NCBI GenBank assembly: GCA_003216415.1 | Contig: QCIY01000001.1 | Location: forward strand, 62,001 to 126,000 | Origin: Prochlorococcus sp. AG-402-O16 | GTDB taxonomy: Bacteria; Cyanobacteriota; Cyanobacteriia; PCC-6307; Cyanobiaceae | DNA length: 64,000 nt | Direction: 5' to 3' | Shown here: in pieces, positions 35,800-44,921 of the stretch | Position numbering within the stretch: position 1 is the stretch's first letter | Layout of the letters: each line of letters starts with the position of its first letter | Program-made: the position numbers and the translations under genes | The notes under the pieces: model-generated | The model's database searches: none | Seen by the model: only the letters and a program-made list of their open reading frames with translations | What the model was told of the DNA's origin: nothing

Positions 35800-35917
35800 T
35801 CAATTAATTAAGACTTCCTAAACTTTTACTTTAAATTATTAAAAGTCCTATCTATTTGCAACAGAAATTGAACAATTTGCTCCATAATAACTAATAAATA
35901 ACAGAACCAAGTAGCGA

Positions 35918-36454
35918 ATGACTCAATTAAGTTCCAATGATGTCCCTTCAATGGGTCGAAGGCAATTTATGAATCTTCTTACATTTGGTACTGCAACTGG
36001 TGTAGCTTTAGGAGCTCTTTACCCTGTAGCGAATTATTTCATGCCTTTAAGAGCAGGCGGTGGTGGAGGTGGAACTTCTGCTAAAGATGAATTAGGGAAT
36101 CCAATAACTAAGACAGGTTGGTTAGCTACCCATCAAGCAGGAGACAGAAGTCTAGTTCAGGGTCTAAAGGGAGATCCAACTTATTTAATAGTTAATGAGG
36201 GTGGGGAAATAGGAGAATTTGGTTTAAATGCAATTTGTACTCATTTAGGTTGCGTTGTCCCATGGGATAGTGGTGCTAATAAATTCATATGTCCATGTCA
36301 TGGCAGTCAGTACGATACTAACGGGAAGGTAGTAAGAGGGCCTGCGCCTTTATCTTTAGCTCTAGCTCATGTCGATATTGAAGATGATGCTGTACTCGTC
36401 AAACAATGGTCAGAAACTGACTTTAGAACTAATGAAAATCCATGGTGGGCATAA
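35918..36454 (+). CDS. petC: Cytochrome b6f Rieske iron-sulfur protein
   Basis: The Fe-S subunit that accepts electrons from plastoquinol in the b6f complex. It has a twin-arginine N-terminus ([13 protein letters not shown]), one membrane helix (about residues 22-40), a flexible Gly-rich hinge, and the cluster ligands CTHLGC and CPCHGSQ near residues 107-130. Length 178. Its stop region overlaps alternative starts of petA. Twin-arginine export is known for Rieske proteins and fits the nearby tatC. Confidence 0.96.
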   Translation: MTQLSSNDVPSMGRRQFMNLLTFGTATGVALGALYPVANYFMPLRAGGGGGGTSAKDELGNPITKTGWLATHQAGDRSLVQGLKGDPTYLIVNEGGEIGEFGLNAICTHLGCVVPWDSGANKFICPCHGSQYDTNGKVVRGPAPLSLALAHVDIEDDAVLVKQWSETDFRTNENPWWA

Positions 36455-36459
36455 AAAAA

Positions 36460-37413
36460 ATGAAAGATCTTAAAAATCAAATCATGAAAAAAACAAGTTT
36501 ATTTATCTGTACTCTGCTTTTCATTTCAAGCATTGTATTTTATCCAAAGATCAGTTTTGCTTATCCATTTTGGGCTCAGCAAAACTACGAATCCCCAAGA
36601 GAAGCAACAGGTAAGATAGTATGTGCAAATTGTCATCTAGCTCAGATGCCTACAATTGCAGAGGTTCCACAATCTGTTGGAGCAGACAGTGTTTTCAAAG
36701 CTGTAGTCAAAATACCCTACAAAAATGACTTAAAAGAGATCGGTGCTGATGGTTCTGAAGTCCCATTACAAGTTGGTGCAGTTGTAATGCTGCCTGATGG
36801 CTTTAAACTTGCTCCACAAGAAAGATGGACCGAAGAAATCAAAGAGGAGACAGAAGGAGTGTATTTCACTAATTACAGTGAAGAGAAAGATAATATAATC
36901 ATTGTAGGACCTTTACCTGGCGATACTAATAAAGAAATAGTTTTTCCTGTACTTTCCCCTGATCCATCCACTAATAAAGAATATCATTATGGAAAATACT
37001 CGTTACATATCGGAGGCAATAGAGGTAGAGGTCAGGTATACCCAACTGGAGACAAAAGCAATAATGTAGTTTTCACTTCTTCCACCTCAGGAACTATAAA
37101 TTCAATAGAAACAATTGAAGATGGTAGCTATAAGGTCAATATAGAAAACGAAAATGGAGAGATAACTACTGAAGCAGTGCCTGTTGGTCCACAACTTATC
37201 GTAAAAGCTCAAGACATAATTAATGCAGGTGACCCTCTTACGAATGATCCCAACGTTGGCGGCTTTGGGCAATTAGATGCTGAGGTTGTACTTCAGAGCC
37301 CTTATAGAGTAATTGGATTGATTGCATTCTTCATTGGTGTAGGCTTAACACAAATACTTTTAGTATTAAAGAAAAAACAAGTAGAAAAAGTGCAAGCAGC
37401 AGAGGGTATCTAA
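36460..37413 (+). CDS. petA: Cytochrome f
   Basis: The c-type heme subunit of the b6f complex. It has a signal peptide ending before AYPFWAQQ, whose Tyr is the axial heme ligand, then [10 protein letters not shown] (CxxCH heme site), the large and small domains, and one C-terminal membrane helix ([19 protein letters not shown]) with a short stromal tail. Three in-frame Met codons occur at 36442, 36460 and 36484; I use the second, which gives 317 residues, but the third is also reasonable. petC and petA almost touch, the usual order. Confidence 0.96.
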   Translation: MKDLKNQIMKKTSLFICTLLFISSIVFYPKISFAYPFWAQQNYESPREATGKIVCANCHLAQMPTIAEVPQSVGADSVFKAVVKIPYKNDLKEIGADGSEVPLQVGAVVMLPDGFKLAPQERWTEEIKEETEGVYFTNYSEEKDNIIIVGPLPGDTNKEIVFPVLSPDPSTNKEYHYGKYSLHIGGNRGRGQVYPTGDKSNNVVFTSSTSGTINSIETIEDGSYKVNIENENGEITTEAVPVGPQLIVKAQDIINAGDPLTNDPNVGGFGQLDAEVVLQSPYRVIGLIAFFIGVGLTQILLVLKKKQVEKVQAAEGI

Positions 37414-37423
37414 CTTTCTTTAA

Positions 37424-38317
37424 ATGCTTATACTGCAAGCTTTTATACAATCTCCAGGAGAAACTTTTTTAAATTTAGGATTTTTAACTATTAGATGGTA
37501 CGGAATGCTTATTTCGGTTTCAGTTTTAATAGGCCTATTTGTCTCTAAAAAACTAGCAAAGACAAGAAATATTAACCCAGAGTACATTAGTGAAATACTT
37601 CCATCATTAATAATCTCTTCAATAATTGGAGCTAGAGCTTATTACGTAATTTTTGAGTGGAGTCAATATAGCGGAGAGAACTTTTTTACTTCTTTTGAAC
37701 TATTCAATAACATCATTCAAATACCTTCTTTTCTTGCAGTTTGGGAAGGAGGCATAGCAATCCATGGAGGTCTAATTGGAGGATTAATATCTATTATCTA
37801 TTTCTGTAAGTCGAAAAAAATTAATTTAAAAACTTTTATAGATATATTAATACCCTCGATTATTCTTGGACAATCAATAGGGAGGTGGGGAAATTTTTTC
37901 AATAATGAAGCCTTTGGAGTTCCTACAAATTTGCCTTGGAAATTATTTATACCTATCCAAAATAGGCCTTTAGAATTTATTAATTATGAATTTTTTCATC
38001 CTACATTTCTCTATGAGTCATTGTGGAATCTTTTAATTTTCATCGTCCTTATTATTACCTTTAATAAACAAAATAAAACAGATTTTTTCAGGCCTGGCTT
38101 TATTAGCTGTCTTTATTTAATAAGTTATAGCTTTGGAAGATTCTGGATTGAAGGTTTAAGAACTGACCCACTATGCATTGGTGGACTTCCACCTTTCTGT
38201 GATGGCGGTATAAGAATGGCTCAATTTATAAGTATTTTTCTATTTTCTTCTGGATTAATTGGAATATTTTTTTTAAGATTGAGAACATATAGTGGGAAAA
38301 ATAGAAAGAATGGATAA
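37424..38317 (+). CDS. lgt: Prolipoprotein diacylglyceryl transferase
   Basis: Adds a diacylglyceryl group to the lipobox Cys of prolipoproteins in the plasma membrane. The 297-residue protein has about seven membrane segments, the [12 protein letters not shown] start, [16 protein letters not shown] in the middle and the signature [15 protein letters not shown] near residue 147. Likely substrates in this window are the lipoproteins at 57.8 and 60.2 kb. Its stop overlaps the cobM start by eight bases. Confidence 0.96.
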   Translation: MLILQAFIQSPGETFLNLGFLTIRWYGMLISVSVLIGLFVSKKLAKTRNINPEYISEILPSLIISSIIGARAYYVIFEWSQYSGENFFTSFELFNNIIQIPSFLAVWEGGIAIHGGLIGGLISIIYFCKSKKINLKTFIDILIPSIILGQSIGRWGNFFNNEAFGVPTNLPWKLFIPIQNRPLEFINYEFFHPTFLYESLWNLLIFIVLIITFNKQNKTDFFRPGFISCLYLISYSFGRFWIEGLRTDPLCIGGLPPFCDGGIRMAQFISIFLFSSGLIGIFFLRLRTYSGKNRKNG

Positions 38318-39071
38318 CAAAATATCCTTTATTGGTGTTGGTCCAGGCGATCCAGAATTATTAACTTTAAAAGCATTAAAAAAGATAAAAATTGCAGATG
38401 TCATTATTTGGACTGATTCTCTAATTCCTGAAAAGATTTTAGATTTTACTAAAGAAGGTTCTGAAAAAATAAAAACGAGTTCACTCAACTTAGAGCAAAT
38501 CACCTCAATCATGATAGAAAAATTTCAGGCAGGGAAAACTGTTGTAAGGTTGCATGATGGAGACCCTTGCCTTTTTGGAGCAATTAGAGAGCAAATCGAA
38601 ATTTTAAAAAACGAAAAAATTGAAATCGAGGTTGTTCCTGGAGTAAGTGCTTTTCAAGTTGCTGCAGCATATCATGAAGCTGAGTTAACCATCCCTGACG
38701 TAACGCAAACAATAATTTTAACTAGAGCAGGAGGGCGAACAGGGATGCCCGAAAAAGAATCTCTGAAAGATCTTGCGAAACACAATTCCTCTATATGTCT
38801 ATATCTAAGTGCTAGGCATGTGAAAAGGTCTCAAGAAACTTTACTAGAGTTTTACCCTCCAGAGACTAAAGTGATTGTTGGATTTAGAGTATCTTGGGAT
38901 GATGGTTGGACATCATTAATAGAATTAAAAGATATGGAAAATTTTTCTATTGAGAAAAAACTAATTAGAACAACCATTTACATAATTAGCCCAGCAATTA
39001 GTAATTCTCAAAAAAGATCTAATCTTTATAATCCATCTTATAGTCATCTCTTTAGGAATAAAAAATCCTAA
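38310..39071 (+). CDS. cobM: Precorrin-4 C11-methyltransferase
   Basis: Methylates C-11 of precorrin-4 with SAM in the corrin pathway. The start [19 protein letters not shown] and the [11 protein letters not shown] and [13 protein letters not shown] motifs are those of the CobM/CbiF group of SAM-dependent tetrapyrrole methylases. I start at the ATG at 38310, which overlaps the lgt stop by eight bases (ATGGATAA), and not at the one 18 bases upstream; this gives 253 residues. It is unlinked to cobK. Confidence 0.93.
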   Translation: MDNKISFIGVGPGDPELLTLKALKKIKIADVIIWTDSLIPEKILDFTKEGSEKIKTSSLNLEQITSIMIEKFQAGKTVVRLHDGDPCLFGAIREQIEILKNEKIEIEVVPGVSAFQVAAAYHEAELTIPDVTQTIILTRAGGRTGMPEKESLKDLAKHNSSICLYLSARHVKRSQETLLEFYPPETKVIVGFRVSWDDGWTSLIELKDMENFSIEKKLIRTTIYIISPAISNSQKRSNLYNPSYSHLFRNKKS

Positions 39072-39111
39072 AGTTGATAGAAAAATATTAATCACTATAA
39101 TTAGTAAAAAT

Positions 39112-39612
39112 TTGTTTGCTTTGAAAGAAATAAAATCTAATCCAGAAGACAATACTAAAAAAGAACAATCCTCTTTAAAGAGAATTGGAAATTTTATTAA
39201 AGAGGCAAGGTTAAGTAGAGATCAATCTGTTGAAGAATTGGCTTCTGATTTAAAAATTGGATCTCATCAACTTAAAGCTATTGAAGAAGGCAATGAAGAA
39301 GAGTTACCTGAAAAAGTATTTGTCAAAGCAATGGTTCGTAGAATTTCACAGAAGCTGAAGCTTGATACAGAATTTATAATGAATGAATTCAAGACAGAGA
39401 AGAAAGAGATAAAGATAGAAGAAATAGTTGAAGAAGTTGCTAAAAAAACTAATAAAACTAAACAATCTAAGGATCAAAGTCTAGTAATATTCTGGATATT
39501 TATCTTAATTTCAGGCTTTCTCGGACTAATCGCCTCATCCTTAATTTTCAATTTATTTTCAGAGTCTTTTCAGAACCAAAATCCAAAACAAGAACTTATT
39601 AAAAAAAACTAG
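39112..39612 (+). CDS. RodZ-like helix-turn-helix membrane protein
   Basis: A 166-residue protein with an N-terminal HTH (IGNFIKEARLSRDQSVEELA and LKIGSHQLKAIEEGN, residues about 24-60), an acidic and basic middle section, and one membrane helix near residues 128-148. This is the cytoplasmic plus membrane layout of RodZ, which links MreB to the membrane, but the long periplasmic domain is missing: only about 17 residues follow the helix. The start appears to be TTG. It overlaps the end of the ppx-like gene by four bases. Confidence 0.72.
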   Translation: MFALKEIKSNPEDNTKKEQSSLKRIGNFIKEARLSRDQSVEELASDLKIGSHQLKAIEEGNEEELPEKVFVKAMVRRISQKLKLDTEFIMNEFKTEKKEIKIEEIVEEVAKKTNKTKQSKDQSLVIFWIFILISGFLGLIASSLIFNLFSESFQNQNPKQELIKKN

Positions 39613-41204
39613 ATAACTTTTAAATCCAAATTCTTTTGTTCTTTTAGTACATTACGGCATAGTCCTAAGTTCCATTTTTCAAGTAGAAGATCATGGTTTT
39701 TATTTAGAGGTAAAACTTCAAATATAAGAATATTTTCCTGAAATTTTATTTTAACTGAGGAGATTACCTTATTAGGTCTTTGATCAAGAGATGCGGCTAG
39801 TCTCAAAATTAATGACATTTCAAGAACTAATGTTTTATCTTCTTTAGATATTAAATTTTGCCAAGACTCATGTCTTTTCTTGGGTAGAGTCTTTCTATGG
39901 TATCTAGCGATAGAAGCAATAATATTTGTTTCTGCTTCAGAATATCCCAACAACTCACAATTTTTTATTAAGTACCAAGAGTGTTTGTGATATGAACCAA
40001 CATTTACGTATTTCCCACAATTATAAAGATTAGAAGCAGCCCAAAGAAGTTCTTTACCTTTAGAGTTATTATCGCTATGCAAGATATTTTTGGTCTGATC
40101 ATAGATTTGAAAGACTATATCGATAACTTTCTCAGCTCTTGTATTATCTACTCCAAACTTTCTGGACTGATGAACTATGGTTGTTTTTCTAATGTTACTT
40201 TGAATATTTAACTCGTTTTTTATTATCCCTTTACGAAGCATCCAATCAACAACTAAGCCCTCTCTAAGCGCCCTCTCACTTATAGTTAATTCATTAAAGT
40301 TCAACATCTCCATTGCGGTATTTAATATCAATGCGCCTGGAATAATTATTTCTGCTCTTCTCTCACTTAATGAAGGTATTTTCTTGATTTCCGAAAGTGG
40401 CATTTTAATTAGTTTTTCCAAAACATTCTGTAAATTATCTCTTTTAAATTTGTAACCATGCAACTTTTGTTTAGATTCTCCTAAATCATCTAAAATCAAA
40501 TTTCCTAATGAGGTTGCAGTGCCACTTGTTGCAATCATAGATAAAGACTTATCTCCCTTAGATCTACTATTTATTTTTCGAACTGATGGTTCTAAAGAAC
40601 CTTGAATAAAGGTTTTTAGAAACTTCGATCTTTCTGAATTTATAGGCTCTTTATTTAAAAAATCATTCTTAAGTCTTACCGCACCAACTCTCGAACTAGT
40701 AAGAGCTTTTGCATCTTTTTTATCTGCAAGTATTAATTCTGTAGATCCTCCTCCAATATCTATGATTACATAAGACTGATCTTCAAAAGCCATCCCAGAA
40801 AGAACACCAAGGTAAATTAATCTGGCTTCCTCAGAACCACTTATCATTTCTATTTGAATATCAGTTTCATCAAGAACTCTTTTAGTGAAATCTTGACCGT
40901 TTGGAGCTTCCCTAACTGCACTTGTTGCTGCTGTTACTATTTGTTTTACTCCATTACTTTTACAATATTCCTTAAATCGCTTAAGAGTAATTAATGCTCT
41001 TTGGATTGATTCTTCAGTAAGATTACCCTCCTCATCTCTTTCTCCAAGACGAGTGGTTGATTTATCAGTGAATTTTATTGAAAATGATTTTAATTCTAGA
41101 TTAATTTCTGCTACCAAGAGATGTGTAGAGTTAGTTCCAATATCTATCGAAGCTACTAAAATTTGCTTTTCTTGAAAATATTTTAAATCTTGTTTCTTCA
41201 TCAT
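39609..41204 (-). CDS. ppx: Ppx/GppA family exopolyphosphatase
   Basis: Hydrolyses terminal phosphates of polyphosphate (or pppGpp). The 531-residue protein has ASIDIGTNSTHLLVAE near the start and VIIDIGGGSTELILA near residue 145, both parts of the ASKHA fold, and a C-terminal HD-like helical domain with ASIARYHRKTLP. The length and two-domain form match bacterial Ppx more than short GppA. Polyphosphate storage makes sense in phosphate-poor water. Confidence 0.92.
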   Translation of the reverse strand: MMKKQDLKYFQEKQILVASIDIGTNSTHLLVAEINLELKSFSIKFTDKSTTRLGERDEEGNLTEESIQRALITLKRFKEYCKSNGVKQIVTAATSAVREAPNGQDFTKRVLDETDIQIEMISGSEEARLIYLGVLSGMAFEDQSYVIIDIGGGSTELILADKKDAKALTSSRVGAVRLKNDFLNKEPINSERSKFLKTFIQGSLEPSVRKINSRSKGDKSLSMIATSGTATSLGNLILDDLGESKQKLHGYKFKRDNLQNVLEKLIKMPLSEIKKIPSLSERRAEIIIPGALILNTAMEMLNFNELTISERALREGLVVDWMLRKGIIKNELNIQSNIRKTTIVHQSRKFGVDNTRAEKVIDIVFQIYDQTKNILHSDNNSKGKELLWAASNLYNCGKYVNVGSYHKHSWYLIKNCELLGYSEAETNIIASIARYHRKTLPKKRHESWQNLISKEDKTLVLEMSLILRLAASLDQRPNKVISSVKIKFQENILIFEVLPLNKNHDLLLEKWNLGLCRNVLKEQKNLDLKVI

Positions 41205-41308
41205 TTCTTTTTATAAGATGCAGATATCTTTTATCCATTAATAAATATACTCAAGATTGATTATTAAATAATAGAAATCACTTAGTCCTAGTAAGATTAT
41301 TTAAAGTT

Positions 41309-42217
41309 ATGAAATATACAATAGGTTATATGCAAAATAAAAATCGAAAAATTAAATTAAGTACTTTTTTTGAATTATTAAGATGGAATAAGCCGACTGG
41401 AAGAATGATCTTACTTATCCCTGCTGGATGGAGTTTATATTTAACGCCAGATGCTAATCCAACATTTTTAATGTTATTAAGAATAATCCTGGGAGGACTA
41501 TTAGTAAGTGGATTAGGCTGCGTGGCTAATGATATTTGGGATAAAAAAATTGATCAAAGAGTTTTTAGGACAAAAAACAGACCTCTAGCTGCAAATAAAA
41601 TTGGTCTTAAAACGGCTTATTCAGTTCTTTTCTTTTTAATTTTATGTAGTTTCTTTTTAACTTTGTCACTACCTCAACCTGGAAGGCTCCTTTCCATTTC
41701 ACTTGCTTTTTTAGCTTTACCTATTATTTTAATTTATCCTTCTGCCAAAAGATGGTTTAAATATCCTCAATTAATCTTATCCATATGCTGGGGTTTTGCT
41801 GTCTTAATTCCCTGGGCAGCAAATGAAGGCAATTTGAATAGTATTGTTTTATTGTTTTGTTGGCTAGCTACAATTTTTTGGACTTTTGGCTTTGACACAA
41901 TTTATGCTTTAGCAGATAAAAAATATGATATCAAAATTGGAATAAATAGTTCCGCTGTTAACCTCCAGAACAATACAAGAATAACTATTCAAATTTGTTA
42001 TTTTTTAACTTCTATTTTTCTCGCATTATGCGGATTTATTAATCAAATGGATTTTATTTTTTGGACAATTTGGGTTACAACGTCAATCCTAATGCAGAGA
42101 GATATACTAAAGGTATTTCCTGAGGAAAAGCAATCAATAAAAAATATTGGGAATCACTTCAAAAATCAATCAATTTATGGAGGACTTATTTTATTAGGAA
42201 TTATTATTGCCTCATAA
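41309..42217 (+). CDS. plqA: 4-hydroxybenzoate polyprenyltransferase (UbiA family), plastoquinone route
   Basis: A membrane prenyltransferase with about eight segments. The two prenyl-diphosphate motifs are clear: NDIWDKKIDQRV near residue 73 and DTIYALADKKYD near residue 196. In cyanobacteria this enzyme prenylates 4-hydroxybenzoate for plastoquinone. The Met at 41330 (seven residues later) is an alternative start. Convergence is with no gene; the next gene begins nine bases downstream on the same strand. Substrate is from family knowledge. Confidence 0.88.
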   Translation: MKYTIGYMQNKNRKIKLSTFFELLRWNKPTGRMILLIPAGWSLYLTPDANPTFLMLLRIILGGLLVSGLGCVANDIWDKKIDQRVFRTKNRPLAANKIGLKTAYSVLFFLILCSFFLTLSLPQPGRLLSISLAFLALPIILIYPSAKRWFKYPQLILSICWGFAVLIPWAANEGNLNSIVLLFCWLATIFWTFGFDTIYALADKKYDIKIGINSSAVNLQNNTRITIQICYFLTSIFLALCGFINQMDFIFWTIWVTTSILMQRDILKVFPEEKQSIKNIGNHFKNQSIYGGLILLGIIIAS

Positions 42218-42226
42218 ATTCTAAAT

Positions 42227-43096
42227 ATGGTTTTTAGTTTAAAAAAAGGTGATCTAATCGATATTTTGGCTCCAGGCTCCTTTATTGATGAAGATGAAAA
42301 TTTCCAAAAAGGCATAGAAATCTTAAAAAACTGGGGCTTAGAAATTAATGAAAATAATTCTCTATCAAAAAAATTTGGTTATTTTGCAGGTGATGATCTA
42401 ACTAGATTTGAAGAACTGGAAAAAGCACAAAATAGTAAGCTAATCATTTTTGCAAAAGGAGGCTGGGGTTCAGCAAGACTATTAGAAAAAGAACCTTCTT
42501 GGCAGCATGGTTTAATGCTTGGATTCTCAGATACATGTTCTTTATTACTATCTAAATATTCTCAAGGATTTATAGGTTCTATTCATGGGCCCATGGTTAC
42601 AAGCCTTTTCAAAGAGCCAAAGTGGAGTATTGAGAGATTAAGAAATTTACTTTTTGAGGGATATGTTGAGGATATAAGAGGAATTCCTTTAAAAGGTGGA
42701 AAAGCGGAAGGAGATATTATCGTTTCTAACTTAACTATTGCTACTTTTTTAATTGGTACTAATCACTTTCCAGATTGCAGAGGAAAAATAATAATTTTTG
42801 AAGATATTAACGAAGATATTTATAAAATTGATCGCATGTTAACTTACCTCAGGATGACTAAAATACTTTCTGAAATTGCGGGTATTGGATTCGGAAGTTT
42901 TTCTAATGATTCCTGCGGCCTTGAATGGAAAGATTTACTAAAAAACTGCATTATTGAAAGACTCCAAGAGTTTGATTTTCCTATTCTTTTTGAACTCCCC
43001 ATAGGCCACATATCAGGGAATGCATGCATCCCGTTAGGGTATAAAGCAACCTTAAATGGTGATGACGGCATTCTTAGTATCGAAAAACCTTTTTAA
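42227..43096 (+). CDS. S66 family LD-carboxypeptidase (MccF/LdcA type)
   Basis: A 289-residue serine peptidase of the LdcA/MccF fold. Visible: DILAPGSF near the start, AKGGWGSARLL, and MLGFSDTCSLLL near residue 100 with the nucleophile Ser; IIFEDINEDIYKIDRML includes the catalytic Glu region and GHISGN the final His. Either cleaves murein tetrapeptides or detoxifies peptide-nucleotide antibiotics; the family does not tell which. It abuts ispD. Confidence 0.86.
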   Translation: MVFSLKKGDLIDILAPGSFIDEDENFQKGIEILKNWGLEINENNSLSKKFGYFAGDDLTRFEELEKAQNSKLIIFAKGGWGSARLLEKEPSWQHGLMLGFSDTCSLLLSKYSQGFIGSIHGPMVTSLFKEPKWSIERLRNLLFEGYVEDIRGIPLKGGKAEGDIIVSNLTIATFLIGTNHFPDCRGKIIIFEDINEDIYKIDRMLTYLRMTKILSEIAGIGFGSFSNDSCGLEWKDLLKNCIIERLQEFDFPILFELPIGHISGNACIPLGYKATLNGDDGILSIEKPF

Positions 43097-43121
43097 CTAG
43101 GAGTTCTTCACAAAAAGTTTT
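43084..43121. terminator. Possible hairpin across the S66 peptidase and ispD stops
   Basis: CTTTTT at 43089-43094 pairs with AAAAAG at 43112-43117, and the flanking AAAA/TTTT extends the stem with a single-base bulge. The loop is large (17 bases) and includes both stop codons. Plausible but weak as a bidirectional terminator. Confidence 0.3.
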
Positions 43122-43768
43122 GCTATTTTTAAATCTATAGGGGATGTAATTTTTATATTTGAATAAGTTCCTTCAATAATCTTTACTTTCCAATTAAGCA
43201 GTTCGAATAGTGAGGCATCATCTGTGACTTTCCAGTTTTTATCAATTGCCATCATATGAGCTTTTTTTAATCTATCTACTAAAAATCCCTGAGGAGTTTG
43301 TGCTGCCCATAAATAATTTCTATCTGGTGTTTCTTTAATAAAACCTTCATTATCAACAATCTTTATTGTGTCAGTTATCTTAGTAGCCAAAATGACAGCT
43401 TCATTTTCATCTAATTGCTTGGCACATTGGTCTATCAATTCAGGATTAATTAGACATCTAGCACCATCATGTATTAAAACTTTTTCAGCATCTTTTGGCA
43501 GCGCATTTAAACCATTAAGAACTGACTCTTGTCTTGTGTCTCCACCATTTATCCAATGAACTTTATGGGCAAAATCCTTTACTGAATTTAATAATAAATT
43601 TTTATCTTTCGGTTGCCCAATTATTCCAACCCAGTTTGTGGAGCTTGCAGAAAATACAGATTTAAGTGTCCAATAAATCAAAGACTCTCCCTCTAAATCA
43701 ATAAGTAATTTATTTTTTCCAGCTTTCATTCTGCTACCGCTACCTGCAGCTGGTATTAAAAAGTGCAC
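43097..43768 (-). CDS. ispD: 2-C-methyl-D-erythritol 4-phosphate cytidylyltransferase
   Basis: Forms CDP-methylerythritol in the MEP route to isoprenoids, needed here for phytyl, carotenoid and quinone tails. The 223-residue protein starts [20 protein letters not shown] (nucleotidyltransferase P-loop), has GGDTRQESV near residue 76 and [11 protein letters not shown] near residue 96. Complete and normal length. The stop abuts that of the S66 gene. Confidence 0.96.
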   Translation of the reverse strand: MHFLIPAAGSGSRMKAGKNKLLIDLEGESLIYWTLKSVFSASSTNWVGIIGQPKDKNLLLNSVKDFAHKVHWINGGDTRQESVLNGLNALPKDAEKVLIHDGARCLINPELIDQCAKQLDENEAVILATKITDTIKIVDNEGFIKETPDRNYLWAAQTPQGFLVDRLKKAHMMAIDKNWKVTDDASLFELLNWKVKIIEGTYSNIKITSPIDLKIAKLFVKNS

Positions 43769-43860
43769 GATAAAAGGTCTTAATATTATCTAGACAATTA
43801 TAAATAAAAGTAATATCTTTACACAAATAGTACTACGATTGAAAATTATAAAATTTCATA

Positions 43861-44610
43861 ATGTCCAATACAGATTCATTATCAGGCAAAGTTGCTTTAA
43901 TCACTGGAGCTAGCAGAGGAATTGGTAAAGAAATTGCTTTAGAACTAAGCCGCTTTGGAGCAGAAGTTTATATTAATTACTCTTCTTCTGATGAAAAAGC
44001 TGAAGAAGTTGTTAATTCAATAAAAAATTCCGGAGGTAAAGCTCATAAATTAAAATTTGATGTTTCAAAAGAGGATTCTGTCAGTTCAGCTTTTGAAGAA
44101 ATCATAAAAATTAATGGCTCCATTGATATCCTCATTAACAATGCTGGCATTACTAGAGATGGACTATTGATGAGAATGAAATCGGAACAATGGGATGACG
44201 TACTAAATACAAACTTAAAAGGGGTTTTTCTTTGTACAAAATATGCTTCAAAATTTATGATGAAAAAAAGGAGTGGAAGTATCGTAAATATTTCATCTGT
44301 TGTTGGAATAATTGGCAATCCCGGTCAAGCAAATTATTCTGCAGCCAAAGCTGGAGTAATTGGCTTCACCAAAACTTGCGCTAAAGAATTTGCTTCAAGA
44401 GGTATAAACGTAAATGCAATAGCTCCAGGCTTCATAGAAACAGAAATGACTGAGAAACTTAATACTGATGATATTCTTAAAGTTATTCCTTTGGGGAAAT
44501 TAGGAAGTTGTACACAAATTGCAAACTTGGTTTCATTCTTAGTTTCAAGTAATGCAGGGAGTTACATAACAGGACAAACAATTAGTATTGACGGGGGTAT
44601 GAGTATTTAA
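43861..44610 (+). CDS. fabG: 3-oxoacyl-[acyl-carrier-protein] reductase
   Basis: NADPH-dependent reductase of fatty-acid synthesis. The 249-residue SDR has ALITGASRGIGKEIAL, NNAGITRDGLLMRM, the Ser-Tyr-Lys triad in SSVVGIIGNPGQANYSAAK, and ends in TGQTISIDGGM. These are FabG-specific features, so I favour it over other SDRs. It diverges from ispD with 92 bases between the start codons. Confidence 0.95.
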   Translation: MSNTDSLSGKVALITGASRGIGKEIALELSRFGAEVYINYSSSDEKAEEVVNSIKNSGGKAHKLKFDVSKEDSVSSAFEEIIKINGSIDILINNAGITRDGLLMRMKSEQWDDVLNTNLKGVFLCTKYASKFMMKKRSGSIVNISSVVGIIGNPGQANYSAAKAGVIGFTKTCAKEFASRGINVNAIAPGFIETEMTEKLNTDDILKVIPLGKLGSCTQIANLVSFLVSSNAGSYITGQTISIDGGMSI

Positions 44611-44790
44611 TTATGTACTTTCGTAAGGTTGGCCCAATTCATCTCTTAACCTTCTAATTTTTTGTAATAGTTTTAGTCTTCGACTTCTAGCAGTTAATGT
44701 CAAGAAAAATCTTAGAGGAAAGTAAATTAGTGTCATAGCAATCGCTAGGATTGCAGTAAGAGTAAAAATAAGATTATTTGTTTCATCCAT
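44611..44790 (-). CDS. Small membrane protein (59 residues), unknown
   Basis: A 59-residue frame with an N-terminal hydrophobic helix (LIFTLTAILAIAMTLIYFPL, residues 7-26) followed by a strongly basic tail (ARSRRLKLLQKIRRLRDELG). The bitopic plan with a positive cytoplasmic side is protein-like. Its stop abuts the fabG stop exactly. I recognise no family. The ATG at 44788-44790 has no obvious ribosome binding site. Confidence 0.6.
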   Translation of the reverse strand: MDETNNLIFTLTAILAIAMTLIYFPLRFFLTLTARSRRLKLLQKIRRLRDELGQPYEST

Positions 44791-44921
44791 ATCTTAAAGA
44801 TACTCTTATTTGAATTAATTTGTATGTCTCATTAAAAGAAATTCGGCTTTCCCCACTTAATTAAATATCCCTTAAAAATGATTCTATGGGAGATTAGAAT
44901 AAGATAAAAGAACCAGTAAAC

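Noticed and set aside
44791-44921. CIRCE (HrcA) operator before groEL
   Set aside because: I looked for TTAGCACTC with its inverted partner and saw no match in the 131 bases upstream.
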